This document shows, piece after piece, positions 1 to 8,595 of a stretch of DNA of 64,000 nt. Each line of letters starts with the position of its first letter. Positions within the stretch are counted from its first letter, which is position 1. Origin of the DNA: CAKZNE01 sp040222435 (GTDB lineage Bacteria; Bacteroidota; Bacteroidia; Flavobacteriales; Schleiferiaceae); the NCBI GenBank assembly GCA_965212245.1, contig OZ243107.1, positions 124,001-188,000 of the forward strand, written 5' to 3'. The notes under the pieces are model-generated. The model saw only the letters and a program-made list of their open reading frames with translations. It ran no database searches and was not told where the DNA came from. The position numbers and the translations under genes were made by a program.

Positions 1-786
1 GCTCATGGTAAAGAAGAAGTAAGGCTTACTTCCGCTGAGTCCCAGCTTCTCCAGCCAATGACTGTACTGAGGTTGCTGCATGATCTGATGATGCACATCA
101 AAGTGCGTTACCCCGGTAAGGTGTAAACTCGCATCAGGCACCTTATAATATTCCTTGAGTTCCTCATTCATTACAGGCCCCCAGGTGAGGTAATTATCAG
201 CCAGCTCAGGGAAAATTCCTTTGGCAGTTATGTTATCCCAGCTGAGCACGTACATAATGCGTTCAATTTTTAAACGCCTGGCTGCATTTAAAAAATAGGT
301 TTCCATAATATCTACGGGACGGGTAGAAACAATGGCATCGGGTTGCAATTCCTTTAGCAGGTTGATAGCATTTTGATCTTTGAACTTCCGGTATTCAAAA
401 GACCTGAAAAGGCCTTTGAGAAATGGTGCTACCCTGAATAAATAGGACGCAGCATGGTATATGCGTACCATCATTTTACGCTTGGCGGAATATTGATCTT
501 CTACCAGCAACCTTTGGTGCTTTTCCCATAAAGCCGGGTTTTTACGGATATTCTGGTGCACATACCTCCTGAACATTTCCAGGTGGTGCAAGAAACTGGA
601 TTGGGGAGGTGTATAAAGGGCCAGTGAAGCACCCTGCTCTTTCAATTGCCTTTGCAGTTCCCCCTCAGGATCAGCTTTAGCAACCACCGTTACTTCAATC
701 CCTTTATCGGCTAATTTGGATAAGAGGTTGGTCTGAAATGCTCCTCTGGCCGTATGGCCGTGTGATATTAAATAAACAATTTTCAT
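1..786 (-). CDS. Glycosyltransferase-like protein (GT-B type), C-terminus off window
   Basis: The reading frame starts with ATG at 786 and stays open to the window edge, giving 262 residues without a stop, so the 3' part is missing. The N-terminus (MKIVYLISHGHTARGAF) has the beta strand and loop of a GT-B N-terminal Rossmann domain, and a middle segment reads VLSWDNITAKG, a pattern I associate with capsule-locus proteins of the CDP-glycerol/UDP-glycosyltransferase fold. It is the most downstream visible gene of the minus-strand capsule operon, so transfer of a sugar or sugar-phosphate during repeat-unit assembly is the natural inference. The donor and acceptor cannot be read from the sequence. 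The start is supported by absence of an alternative and by the 69-nt gap to the gene before it. Confidence 0.6.
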   Translation of the reverse strand, partial: MKIVYLISHGHTARGAFQTNLLSKLADKGIEVTVVAKADPEGELQRQLKEQGASLALYTPPQSSFLHHLEMFRRYVHQNIRKNPALWEKHQRLLVEDQYSAKRKMMVRIYHAASYLFRVAPFLKGLFRSFEYRKFKDQNAINLLKELQPDAIVSTRPVDIMETYFLNAARRLKIERIMYVLSWDNITAKGIFPELADNYLTWGPVMNEELKEYYKVPDASLHLTGVTHFDVHHQIMQQPQYSHWLEKLGLSGSKPYFFFTMS

Positions 787-855
787 TTAAAGGAAATCAG
801 ATTCTGCATTGCAAAAGAAAGGGGATTTTGAGTTTTGGCTAAGCATTAAAGCTTA

Positions 856-1662
856 TTATTTTTTTCCTTTCTTCACCATTTCCATAATTCCGTCTACCGG
901 TAAGCGAAGGTTAAAATTCCGTACCATATCTTTCTTCTCAAACCCATACCCTTCCTTGAATTTATTCAGGTGAGCATCACTCTCCACCCAATCCCCATAT
1001 ACAATGGTTTTACATTTTTTCTTGTTGATGGCATAATCCAGTACCGAAAAAACCAAAGCATCATTGGGGTAATGCTTTAAATAATCTGAATGGCTCTTGG
1101 CCGCCCCCACCATGCAAAGGTCACCTACAATGGTAACATGGAAATAAGCAGCCACCTTATCTTCCTGGAAAGCCAGCCAGAAGTCCCTGTCTTTCATAGG
1201 CGCCAGTCTCAGAATGTAGTTTTTCCATTCCTCAAAATTATTCTGATAATACGATACGGGTTTTCCGTCCCCGGTTCTTTCCCTGGCGCTTATCACTACA
1301 TCTTTCAATTGATCAATATAGGGCTCAACATTATCTACCCTAACGATCTCATTGCGTTTTAAACCCCTTCTTACTTTACTGCGCCTGTTTGAACTCAGGG
1401 TTTCAATATCAAAAGCTTCAGAACCCACAGCCATGTGCATCATACAACGAACCCTGGGATTTTTGGGCTTATCATTGGTATAATGACTATAACCCGCCAG
1501 TGAGTTTTTTAATTTAGGCTTAGAACTGCCAATGCCAATGGCTTTAAAAGGAATAGCTGATTCACAAAAGAACCCGGAGCGCTGGATCCACCATTCGCCC
1601 TGATTATAATGAACCTTATTTCCCAACTCTATTTCCTGATTTGCAAACTCTTCTTCAGTCAT
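856..1662 (-). CDS. GNAT/FemAB-like acyltransferase of the polysaccharide locus
   Basis: This 268-residue protein has no signal peptide or membrane segment. Its C-terminal half (KDRDFWLAFQEDKVAAYFHV, then DALVFSVLDYAIN and KFKEGYGFEKKDM) follows the order of a GNAT-type acyltransferase fold as seen in FemAB/BioF2-like proteins: substrate strand, acyl-CoA or aminoacyl-tRNA binding helix, and a final strand with an aromatic-rich turn. It lies 49 nt downstream of another protein of similar fold. Family members modify cell-wall peptides or sugar amines with amino-acid or acyl groups, so decoration of an amino sugar in this capsule is possible. No substrate is evident. ATG at 1662 is the only reasonable start. 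Confidence 0.55.
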   Translation of the reverse strand: MTEEEFANQEIELGNKVHYNQGEWWIQRSGFFCESAIPFKAIGIGSSKPKLKNSLAGYSHYTNDKPKNPRVRCMMHMAVGSEAFDIETLSSNRRSKVRRGLKRNEIVRVDNVEPYIDQLKDVVISARERTGDGKPVSYYQNNFEEWKNYILRLAPMKDRDFWLAFQEDKVAAYFHVTIVGDLCMVGAAKSHSDYLKHYPNDALVFSVLDYAINKKKCKTIVYGDWVESDAHLNKFKEGYGFEKKDMVRNFNLRLPVDGIMEMVKKGKK

Positions 1663-1711
1663 TTTAATGGAATATTGCTGTACGTTGACTTAATTATTAT
1701 GATATGATTAT

Positions 1712-2677
1712 TTATAAGAACCTGGAAATCAGATCACCTATTCCGAAAATATTAAATTTGGTAGACCTGAATCTCAGTACTTGTTCTCCCCCCATCTGGC
1801 GGTAAAATTCCTCCACCCCTTTCAATGTAGAACCTTCAAAGTCCAGTATTCTGCCTGATTCCAGCGTTTTTTGCGCCAAAATGAAGGTCAGGAGAAAATT
1901 AGCCTTATTCAATAAGCTGTTGCCACTTACCTCTGTACTGGCATTTACAATGTGATAAGCTCTGTAGTTATCGTGTGGCGCTATACATCCTGCCAGGTAT
2001 TGCCCTTGTTTATCCTGAATGGAAATGGCCGTCCAATGACCGGCAAGGGCTTCAGAAGCACAAAGCTTTTCGATAATACCAATGTTGGCGTTGAAGTTAT
2101 TTCTTCTGGCTACCTCAACCTGCATGTCTCGAATCCTGGCTACATCCGGATCTGTATTAATGATGAGTTCTCCCTCTTCAACCAGCTTAATAAGTTTTTT
2201 AATGTATCTCGCTTTACTTTTATGAACATCTCCGATATTGAAATCTTTCTTTCTTACCTGATAGGTAATACCCGGTCTGGAAATGTACTTATCCCACATA
2301 TAGGGTATAATGTCCAGATTATCCGCGTAATTGATAAAGTCAATAACCTGAGATTTACCGAGATGGCCGGTTAGAAAAGATATAAAAGACCGGTAGTTAG
2401 TGAGATCTTTATGGTCTTGCAGTTCTCCGGTCCATAGGGGTGAAAATACCGGGGTGTAAGGAGGAATATTAATTCCTTTGAGACGCTTTTTCCGTGTTTC
2501 GGTATATATAAAGCCTCCCAGAATTTCTTCACCTTCCACACTGTATATAAGCCGGGGCTGTCGGTCAAAAATGCTTAACCATTTACTGGTTTGGAACAGT
2601 GTTCCTTTGGGAGTAGACAAAACGAACTTGTCCCAGTTTTTCAATTCCTCCTCCGTACGTGCTACTACTATATCCAT
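1712..2677 (-). CDS. FemAB-like/GNAT transferase
   Basis: The 321-residue product begins MDIVVARTEEELKNWDKFVL and soon shows FQTSKWLSIF, the 'F.s..W...f' signature of FemAB/LicD-neighbour type transferases. Further on, KSKARYIKKLIKLVEEGELI, a DMQVEVARRN segment and the C-terminal LDFEGSTLKGVEEFYRQMGG match the second GNAT lobe of that family, in which the final 'D..GS...gi..FK..fGg' block closes the active site. It is soluble. The next gene downstream also looks GNAT-like, so the two may work in sequence or as a pair on one sugar. Family knowledge points to an aminoacyl or acyl transfer; the donor is unknown. Confidence 0.65.
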   Translation of the reverse strand: MDIVVARTEEELKNWDKFVLSTPKGTLFQTSKWLSIFDRQPRLIYSVEGEEILGGFIYTETRKKRLKGINIPPYTPVFSPLWTGELQDHKDLTNYRSFISFLTGHLGKSQVIDFINYADNLDIIPYMWDKYISRPGITYQVRKKDFNIGDVHKSKARYIKKLIKLVEEGELIINTDPDVARIRDMQVEVARRNNFNANIGIIEKLCASEALAGHWTAISIQDKQGQYLAGCIAPHDNYRAYHIVNASTEVSGNSLLNKANFLLTFILAQKTLESGRILDFEGSTLKGVEEFYRQMGGEQVLRFRSTKFNIFGIGDLISRFL

Positions 2678-2694
2678 ATCGGACTTTTGGGGGT

Positions 2695-3534
2695 TTACAA
2701 GAAAGGAGTACCTCTTTCTCTGAAAATGATGGCCAGTCGTTCTTTGCCCTCTTGTCCTTTTAACCTGCGGTGGTAACCATTAATGTCAGCCATCACAAAA
2801 GTATTTTCGTTGACATTCATTACCGTTTCTTCAAGGTTCCGTGCTTTTAATTCCTCTTCGGTAATTCGTCTTGACCGGTCCGGAACCTCTTTAATACTGT
2901 TCTCATACTCATATTTCATTTTGAACCGGTCATTATTCCTTGACCTCATGAAATAGGTAAGGGGTCCATGTTCCATAGAAATATCGTTGAGGTAAAGCCA
3001 GGCTTTGTAAGAACTGTAAAAAACATCGGAATGAATCTGAGTTTCAATGTCTTCTTTTTCCTCACTTCCCTGCAACAAATATTCAATTTGTGCCATGGCC
3101 TGTCCACCTTTTTGTGTAAACAACAGGGGCTTGCGGGTGGCAAACTGAAACATAGTAGTTACGAACCTGGAAGCTATCAACTCGTAAAGAGCAGGTTACT
3201 TGTTTTTATCCAGGTCAAGGATATTGATCAGAACTTTCTTATTGGTTCCAAAATACCTTTCACTTCCCAGGGCAATATCATCCTTTAGTGCCAGTTTGGC
3301 TTCGGCCTTTACTTTTGTGTAGAATTCCTCTTCCAGTAAGTTGTTTTTTATAAGGGCACCGTCTTCATTAAATTTTTCGATATCCTTTTTGAAATCAGGA
3401 TCATAAGCAGGCATCGACCTCATATTGTGGCGCCATTTGGCCATCTTAATTCTCCAAACCTGTAAACCCATTTTATTCAGGGCAGGCAGATCCATAATCT
3501 TCTTGTGCGTGAAAATTCGTGCTAATTCTTTCAT
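2695..3534 (-). pseudogene. Phytanoyl-CoA dioxygenase (PhyH)-like gene with one in-frame TAA
   Basis: A frame opens with ATG at 3534 and reads 112 residues to ...DLDKNK, then TAA at 3198-3196. The same frame continues at once with PALYELIASRF and runs to 2695, so both halves total about 280 residues, the usual length for a PhyH-like Fe(II)/2-oxoglutarate oxygenase. The downstream half carries the facial-triad H-x-D (QIHSDVFY), the LNDISMEHGPLTYFMRSR block typical of PhyH proteins, and a distal His with a following Arg (NGYHRRLKG). A single C-to-T change (CAA to TAA) would explain the stop. Either this is a recent nonsense mutation or a base-call error, or a downstream TTG at 3180 restarts translation and yields a truncated product. 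In capsule loci such enzymes are suspected to hydroxylate sugars or lipids. Confidence 0.7.
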
Positions 3535-3629
3535 GAAAATATGCTTTTGCTGTTCACATTAATAGGATCATTCACTATAGAAAGTAATAATTATGTGGGG
3601 ATTCACAATAAATTACCCCGCCATACATG

Positions 3630-4961
3630 CTAAGATTTAAAGTACTTACCAATTACCGGAATTTTCAAAAACTGGTTTTTCGTAAATACCCAATCTGATT
3701 TGGTAAATTTTAAAATATCCGATAAGGTTACACCAAACTCTCTGTATAGCTGGTAAAAAGAAAACAAAAAAGCTCCCATATAGGCAATGGAGGAAGCTAT
3801 AGCCGCACCATTAATACCGTACTTCGGCACTAGCCAGAAATAGAACGGAAGACTTACTATCACTCCCGTTAGATATACTAAGGAATTTTTTAAAGGTTTT
3901 CCTCTTCCGGCATAAAAGCGGATTGAAAGCTTAGCGGCTACCTGAAATACAACTCCGGGGGTATAAAGTAAAACCACCGCTGTAGCTGACAGAAACTCAC
4001 TGCCGTAAAAAACAAAAATAAGCGGGTATGCCACTACTGCCAGACACAACGCAATAATCAATGTGAGCATAAATGTTATTCTCTGTGCACGAGTATAAAT
4101 GGCAAGAGCCTCATTCACATCTTCTTTTTCGGCAATCTGGTTAAAAAAAACATTGCCATAACTATTGGGCAATTGCATTACCAGATTACTTAGCCCTACC
4201 CCAACCGTATATATACCAAAAGCACTGGCGGATAACTGGAAGGTAAGAATAATTTGATCAAACTTGTCATTAGACATGGCTATTATCCGGTTCAGCCAGC
4301 CCTGAATGCCGTATTTCCAAGGTTTGAAAACCGGTTTAAGCGAAAAGTGCCATTCTACTTTTATATATCTGATGATAAAGTAGAGATTGGACAATACCTG
4401 AAACAACTGCCCCAGGATAAAGCCGTACAAAGCATGCATGAGCGTCATTGAAAAAAACACCCAAATCACCAGATAATAAAGAAAAGTAACGGAGGCCCCC
4501 AGTACTACCCGAACGTTAGAGGCTATAAACAGGTGATAGGCCTGTATTACCCTTTCAGAATAGCTGTTCATAAAGATCAGCGGAACCACCACCAATGCCG
4601 CCATAATTTCATTGGCTCCGCTTTGAGCAGCAATAGCCCCCAGGTAACCTTTGGAAACAAGGGGAAAAAAAGCAGGGATCAGCAGCACACCGATAAGAGT
4701 CATTAAAAACAGTCCTACCCAGAAAAAACGTTGAAGGTTGATCTGCTTTCTAATGCCGTAATACAGCACGCCTGCTGTATAGCCAAAAGTAAGGAACGGG
4801 GTATAGAGGGTTACTATAAGCTTTAGGGTGTTATACTCGCCCTTCAGCGATGGTCCCAATGCTCTACTGATTATAATACCCGTACCTAAACCAATAATAA
4901 GGTTCAGGATGGCTGCTACAACGTTGCCTAAAGTGCTTTTAAATGGGCTCTCCCGTTTCAC
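3630..4961 (-). CDS. Wzx-type polysaccharide flippase (MOP superfamily)
   Basis: The 443-residue product is almost entirely hydrophobic, with about 12 to 14 candidate membrane helices in regular succession. The N-terminus (LIIGLGTGIIISRALGPSLK) is the typical first helix of Wzx/RfbX flippases, including the GP..KGEY turn. It would move undecaprenyl-linked repeat units from the cytoplasmic to the periplasmic face of the inner membrane. The start codon is GTG at 4961, directly abutting the TAG of the sulfotransferase upstream, with no in-frame ATG at a better place; such tight packing indicates translational coupling. A flippase implies a Wzy-dependent pathway, consistent with the Wza and Wzc homologues further upstream, though no Wzy polymerase is recognisable here. 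Confidence 0.9.
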   Translation of the reverse strand: MKRESPFKSTLGNVVAAILNLIIGLGTGIIISRALGPSLKGEYNTLKLIVTLYTPFLTFGYTAGVLYYGIRKQINLQRFFWVGLFLMTLIGVLLIPAFFPLVSKGYLGAIAAQSGANEIMAALVVVPLIFMNSYSERVIQAYHLFIASNVRVVLGASVTFLYYLVIWVFFSMTLMHALYGFILGQLFQVLSNLYFIIRYIKVEWHFSLKPVFKPWKYGIQGWLNRIIAMSNDKFDQIILTFQLSASAFGIYTVGVGLSNLVMQLPNSYGNVFFNQIAEKEDVNEALAIYTRAQRITFMLTLIIALCLAVVAYPLIFVFYGSEFLSATAVVLLYTPGVVFQVAAKLSIRFYAGRGKPLKNSLVYLTGVIVSLPFYFWLVPKYGINGAAIASSIAYMGAFLFSFYQLYREFGVTLSDILKFTKSDWVFTKNQFLKIPVIGKYFKS

Positions 4962-6020
4962 CTAGCCTTTAGGCCTTTTACCCATTAAGTTAATTCGCAA
5001 TTCCCCTAATTGCCGCCTAAGGGGTTTTTTATCGGTATACCCGAATGGAAGCCACTCATCATATTCCTCCTGGTGTGTATCTCTGATCTTTTCAAAGTTT
5101 TTAGAGTCCGTATCCAAAGGATATTCCATTTCTTTCATTTGCTGGTGACAAAAAGACTCAAGAATTGCCAGGTCTTCCTGAGATATGATCTTTTTATACC
5201 GGCCAAAATTTTCTGTACTTACACTTTTACTTTTCACCCCAAACATGGAGTTGCCCTTCCACGCTATTCCCATTTTTGAAGGTTGCGTTAGCATATCCAG
5301 GTATTGGATACCTAAAAAAGATGCTATGGCCTTCATTTCTGCCTCGGGCTGTTGAACCAGGTCTTCATACTTAATGAATATAATCTGATCCTTTTTAATT
5401 TTTTCTGAGTTCATCGATGCCTCATTCCATGATTTGGCAAATCGAATAGCGTTCATTTCCTCTCCCAGCTTCTTTTTAAAGGAAACGTAGTTATCTCTTG
5501 GGTCCCGGTAGATAAAAATAAAACGGGCATCCGGGAAATCTTCAAGCATGGCATCAATGTGCCAGGTATTTTTTGCTGTTTTTTCTACCCAGGGTTTAGA
5601 TAGTGATGAAGTCTTGAATGTTTTTTCATACGCTTCACCATAAGCCTTCAAAATGCTTAAAAGCAATTGCCTGCGGTCGTACTTCCTGATATTTTTAATC
5701 TCTTCAAAGAGTTTTTCCCTGAAGAATTTATTGGCAAAGTGGTTGTAATCAAAATTGCCACTGATATCCTTTTCCACACTACCTCTGAAATAGTTTTTAA
5801 TATGGGAAACACCAGTGATATGATCCATCATCAATTGCACCTTTTCTTCCTGCGACCTCCTCCACTCTAAATTCAGTAAGTTGGCAAGCGGCCATATATT
5901 TAAATAAAAGTCGCTTTCTTCAGAAAGTACCAAAAGTTCGGGATGTGAATCCAGCAGGGCTGTCATTAAAGAAGTGCCCGACTTGGGGTGGCCAATAACA
6001 AAAATTGGATTTGTTGACAT
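4962..6020 (-). CDS. PAPS-dependent sulfotransferase of the capsule locus
   Basis: I start this gene at ATG 6020 (MSTNPIFVIGHPKSGTS); a longer frame to 6101 overlaps the preceding gene and is unlikely. The 352-residue product has the 5'-phosphosulfate-binding loop GHPKSGTSLM at residues 10-19, the 3'-phosphate segment FIYRDPRDNYVSF (Arg and Ser), and a C-terminal EDLVQQPEAEMKAIASFLG block, as in Sulfotransfer family enzymes. It should transfer sulfate from PAPS to a hydroxyl or amine of a glycan in the cytoplasm. The locus encodes its own PAPS synthesis enzymes (cysN, cysD, cysC), which strengthens the assignment to polysaccharide sulfation. It sits 7 nt after the dehydrogenase gene. Confidence 0.85.
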   Translation of the reverse strand: MSTNPIFVIGHPKSGTSLMTALLDSHPELLVLSEESDFYLNIWPLANLLNLEWRRSQEEKVQLMMDHITGVSHIKNYFRGSVEKDISGNFDYNHFANKFFREKLFEEIKNIRKYDRRQLLLSILKAYGEAYEKTFKTSSLSKPWVEKTAKNTWHIDAMLEDFPDARFIFIYRDPRDNYVSFKKKLGEEMNAIRFAKSWNEASMNSEKIKKDQIIFIKYEDLVQQPEAEMKAIASFLGIQYLDMLTQPSKMGIAWKGNSMFGVKSKSVSTENFGRYKKIISQEDLAILESFCHQQMKEMEYPLDTDSKNFEKIRDTHQEEYDEWLPFGYTDKKPLRRQLGELRINLMGKRPKG

Positions 6021-6027
6021 ACTAAAA

Positions 6028-6972
6028 CTAATTTTCAAATTCGGATCCCACCAGGCTGGCAACATACTCTTCACAAGCATGCATAGCATCCCAGGTTGCA
6101 CCTCCGATATGTGGTGATATAATTACATTTTCCTTCGCCTGCTGTGCCAGCCACAATTCGCTTTGCTGAATATCAGCCAACTCAGTAGCTAATACATCTA
6201 CTGCTATGCCAGCCAAGTGGCCCTTGGATAACATTTGAGCGACTGCTGCTTCATCCAAAACTTTCCCTCTGGACGTATTAATAAGAAAGCTACCTTTTGG
6301 CATTAGGTGCAAATTCTCCTGATTCAACAGCTTTTCAGTGTCCGGCTTAAGATGTACATGTACGCTTACTATATCTGCCCTGGAAAGTAAATCTCCCAGA
6401 CGATCAAGTTTAATATGATGTGGTTGGGAAGCATCTGCATAAGGATCAAAAAATATCACTTTCATTCCAAAGGCATCTGCATAATGTGCCACTTTTTGAC
6501 CGGTACGGCCGTAGCCAATTATACCCAGCGTTTTCCCCTGTAGTTGGTATCCTCTAAAGTTATCACGGTTCCAGTTTCCGGCTCTTACATCAGTATTGGC
6601 CCCCGGAATATTCCGTATCAGAGCCATTAAGAGTGCCCAGGTATGTTCGGCAGTGGAGGGTATGGTTTTCAGAAAATCATCATGACCTCGCAATGATACA
6701 AGCTTAACACTTTTGTTCTCCAAAGCTTCCAGGTCAATATGATCATGGCCGGTAGTGGCTGAGATCAAAAATTTAAGATCAGGAAAACGTTGGAGTATAG
6801 ATGTATCCACCTTCTGAGCCAATCGTACAATAAGTATTTCTACTCCATCATACTGTTGGGTCTGATGTACTTCTTCCCAGCTACCCGCAACGTATTCATA
6901 GCCTTTGATTTCCCAGTGTGCGGCAGCATTGTGGCTGTATCCTAAAGGTTCAGCGTTATATACCTTTCTCAC
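6028..6972 (-). CDS. D-isomer-specific 2-hydroxyacid dehydrogenase
   Basis: This 314-residue enzyme has the two-lobed architecture of the D-2-hydroxyacid dehydrogenase family. The NAD-binding GxGxxG (GIIGYGRTG) lies at residues 150-158 followed by the acidic FFDPYAD, the catalytic Arg is in NTSRGKVLDE near 233, and the catalytic His is in SPHIGGATWD near 287. It starts with GTG, overlapping the stop of the cytidylyltransferase gene by four bases (GTGA). Typical members oxidise 3-phosphoglycerate, glycerate or similar acids; it lacks the C-terminal ACT domain of long SerA forms. Placement between neuA-like and sulfotransferase genes suggests a role in making or tailoring an acidic sugar or a hydroxyacid substituent. 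The actual substrate is unknown. Confidence 0.8.
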   Translation of the reverse strand: MRKVYNAEPLGYSHNAAAHWEIKGYEYVAGSWEEVHQTQQYDGVEILIVRLAQKVDTSILQRFPDLKFLISATTGHDHIDLEALENKSVKLVSLRGHDDFLKTIPSTAEHTWALLMALIRNIPGANTDVRAGNWNRDNFRGYQLQGKTLGIIGYGRTGQKVAHYADAFGMKVIFFDPYADASQPHHIKLDRLGDLLSRADIVSVHVHLKPDTEKLLNQENLHLMPKGSFLINTSRGKVLDEAAVAQMLSKGHLAGIAVDVLATELADIQQSELWLAQQAKENVIISPHIGGATWDAMHACEEYVASLVGSEFEN

Positions 6973-7655
6973 AACTCTCCGTTTTTCCAGGCTTTAATAA
7001 GTACTTCCGCAATGAGTAAATCGCGCGGTTCATCAATATTCAATAGCTGTGAAGAGGGCATTTCAAGACCTACAGAAGGTTTTGCCATTATTTGCCCGGA
7101 GGCATAAAAAGCACTTGAACGCACCGCATAAATAGCTCCATTACGATAAAGTGCCTCAGGTATATCCTGACGTCTTGTTTGTTCAAACTCTTCCAATATA
7201 GGGCTGAGAACACCTTCTTTATCCCAGTACATACGAGCCGGGTGCACATCATCCATGGCTGTAACTGAAATTACAGAATTAGCCTGCTTGTTTTTTTCAA
7301 GCAGGGCAATAGCCTGCTCTATTTGATGTGGCTCCCGAATGGGTGAAGTAGGTTGCAACAGCATGATTACATCTGAAGGATAGGTATCTGCCAGTTTGCG
7401 AATAGTATCGGTTATCGGGCTGGTATCTGAAGCCAGCTCCTTTGCACGGTCATGTACCAAAACTTCTTTATAGCCTTCGGCTATCTTAAGAATGTCCGGG
7501 TCATCACTGGAAACTACCAGGTGATCTATTCCGGAAGCTTCCAATGCCGTTTCAATGGTATAGCAGATCAACGGCTTGCCATTGATAAGGGCCTTATTTT
7601 TTCCAGGTACTCCTTTTGACCCTCCGCGTGCCGGTATAATTGCCAGGGTTTTCAT
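6969..7655 (-). CDS. neuA: CMP-nonulosonate (acylneuraminate) cytidylyltransferase
   Basis: The 228-residue product begins MKTLAIIPARGGSKGVPGKN, the CTP-binding signature of NeuA-type enzymes, followed by YTIETALEA, SSDDPDIL and the LLQPTSPIR motif, ending with a NIDEPRDLLIAE block. It activates a nonulosonic acid with CTP to give the CMP-sugar used by transferases. Together with the NeuB and NeuC homologues in the same operon it completes a three-step route from UDP-GlcNAc to a CMP-sialic-acid-like sugar. Whether the sugar is Neu5Ac, legionaminic or another acid cannot be told from sequence, but no aminotransferase or dehydratase for the bacillosamine-derived acids is visible here. Its ATG overlaps the stop of the SGNH gene (ATGA). 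Confidence 0.85.
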   Translation of the reverse strand: MKTLAIIPARGGSKGVPGKNKALINGKPLICYTIETALEASGIDHLVVSSDDPDILKIAEGYKEVLVHDRAKELASDTSPITDTIRKLADTYPSDVIMLLQPTSPIREPHQIEQAIALLEKNKQANSVISVTAMDDVHPARMYWDKEGVLSPILEEFEQTRRQDIPEALYRNGAIYAVRSSAFYASGQIMAKPSVGLEMPSSQLLNIDEPRDLLIAEVLIKAWKNGEL

Positions 7656-8578
7656 AGGTCAAAGTCTTTTTTTACTTCTTGCGTAAATATTGCAGCGCCC
7701 CATTTATTCAGGTGATCGGGGTCCTTATAATATTCATGTTTTTTGAGAATACCTCTTTTGTTGTAGTCCACATACTCTACATTAAACCTATCAGCTATAC
7801 CGGCAAGCCTGTTGGAAAAACTCTTAAAGGGTTCTTCTTCCAATGCATAGTATTCCGGAATTACCGGGGTGGTAATAATATAGACGCTTATGTTATACTG
7901 ACGGGCCAGCTTCAAAATATCTTCAAGGTCGGTAAGGCTTTCTTCTAAAAACCGGGATTCTGAACTCATCAGGCCATGATGAATAGCAATTCTTTCTTTT
8001 GCCATGCCTGAGGCAGCAGAAGAATCTACCCGTCTTGAGGTTGGTGTATAGCCCCCATTTTCATACACCTCACGTGGATTAGACCTCAGGTCATTCCATA
8101 CGTTTTCCATAGCGGCATGAAATGAAATGGTATGTATAATACTGTATCTTCTTAAATCGAAAGATCGTGGAAGATCCAGGTCTGCACCCAGATAGTGATA
8201 AAACTCATACCGCTTATCTTCTGTAGACTCATCATGCAAGTCCTTAAATAGTGTTTGATATGAAATGGTTAACACCAGATTCTTAAGCGTACCCGACTCA
8301 TTCTTTTCCAATGCCCTCTTGAATACTTCTTTACTGTAAAAAACCGAGGAGCCACCGATAGCCGCATTTACACAAACACCTTTAAACTCTGCACTGATCA
8401 ATCCATTTCGGCCGTGGCTATTACCAACTATCAGTGTATTTAGTGAATCACTATAATCATCAATCAATTTCAGCTTGGCGATGATATTATTGCCGATGCG
8501 TGTTTTATTATAGTATTCAATACCTGCGCAAAAAAGGACTACAGGTATAAAAAACAACATGGTTCTTACCAACAGCAT
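7652..8578 (-). CDS. SGNH-type partner of MBOAT acyltransferase (copy 1)
   Basis: I choose ATG 8578 (MLLVRTMLFF), giving 308 residues and a 17-nt gap to the MBOAT gene; the longer frame would overlap that gene. An N-terminal membrane helix (LFFIPVVLFCAG) leaves the rest outside the membrane. The mature part shows block I LIVGNSHGRNGL with the nucleophile-type Ser, and block V DPDHLNKWG with the Asp-x-x-His pair of SGNH hydrolases. AlgJ/AlgX and DltD-like proteins with this fold act with MBOAT proteins in O-acetylation, taking the acyl group exported by the MBOAT and passing it to polysaccharide. The direct pairing here supports that role. Confidence 0.7.
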   Translation of the reverse strand: MLLVRTMLFFIPVVLFCAGIEYYNKTRIGNNIIAKLKLIDDYSDSLNTLIVGNSHGRNGLISAEFKGVCVNAAIGGSSVFYSKEVFKRALEKNESGTLKNLVLTISYQTLFKDLHDESTEDKRYEFYHYLGADLDLPRSFDLRRYSIIHTISFHAAMENVWNDLRSNPREVYENGGYTPTSRRVDSSAASGMAKERIAIHHGLMSSESRFLEESLTDLEDILKLARQYNISVYIITTPVIPEYYALEEEPFKSFSNRLAGIADRFNVEYVDYNKRGILKKHEYYKDPDHLNKWGAAIFTQEVKKDFDL

Positions 8579-8595
8579 ATAGGGTTTACCTAAAC

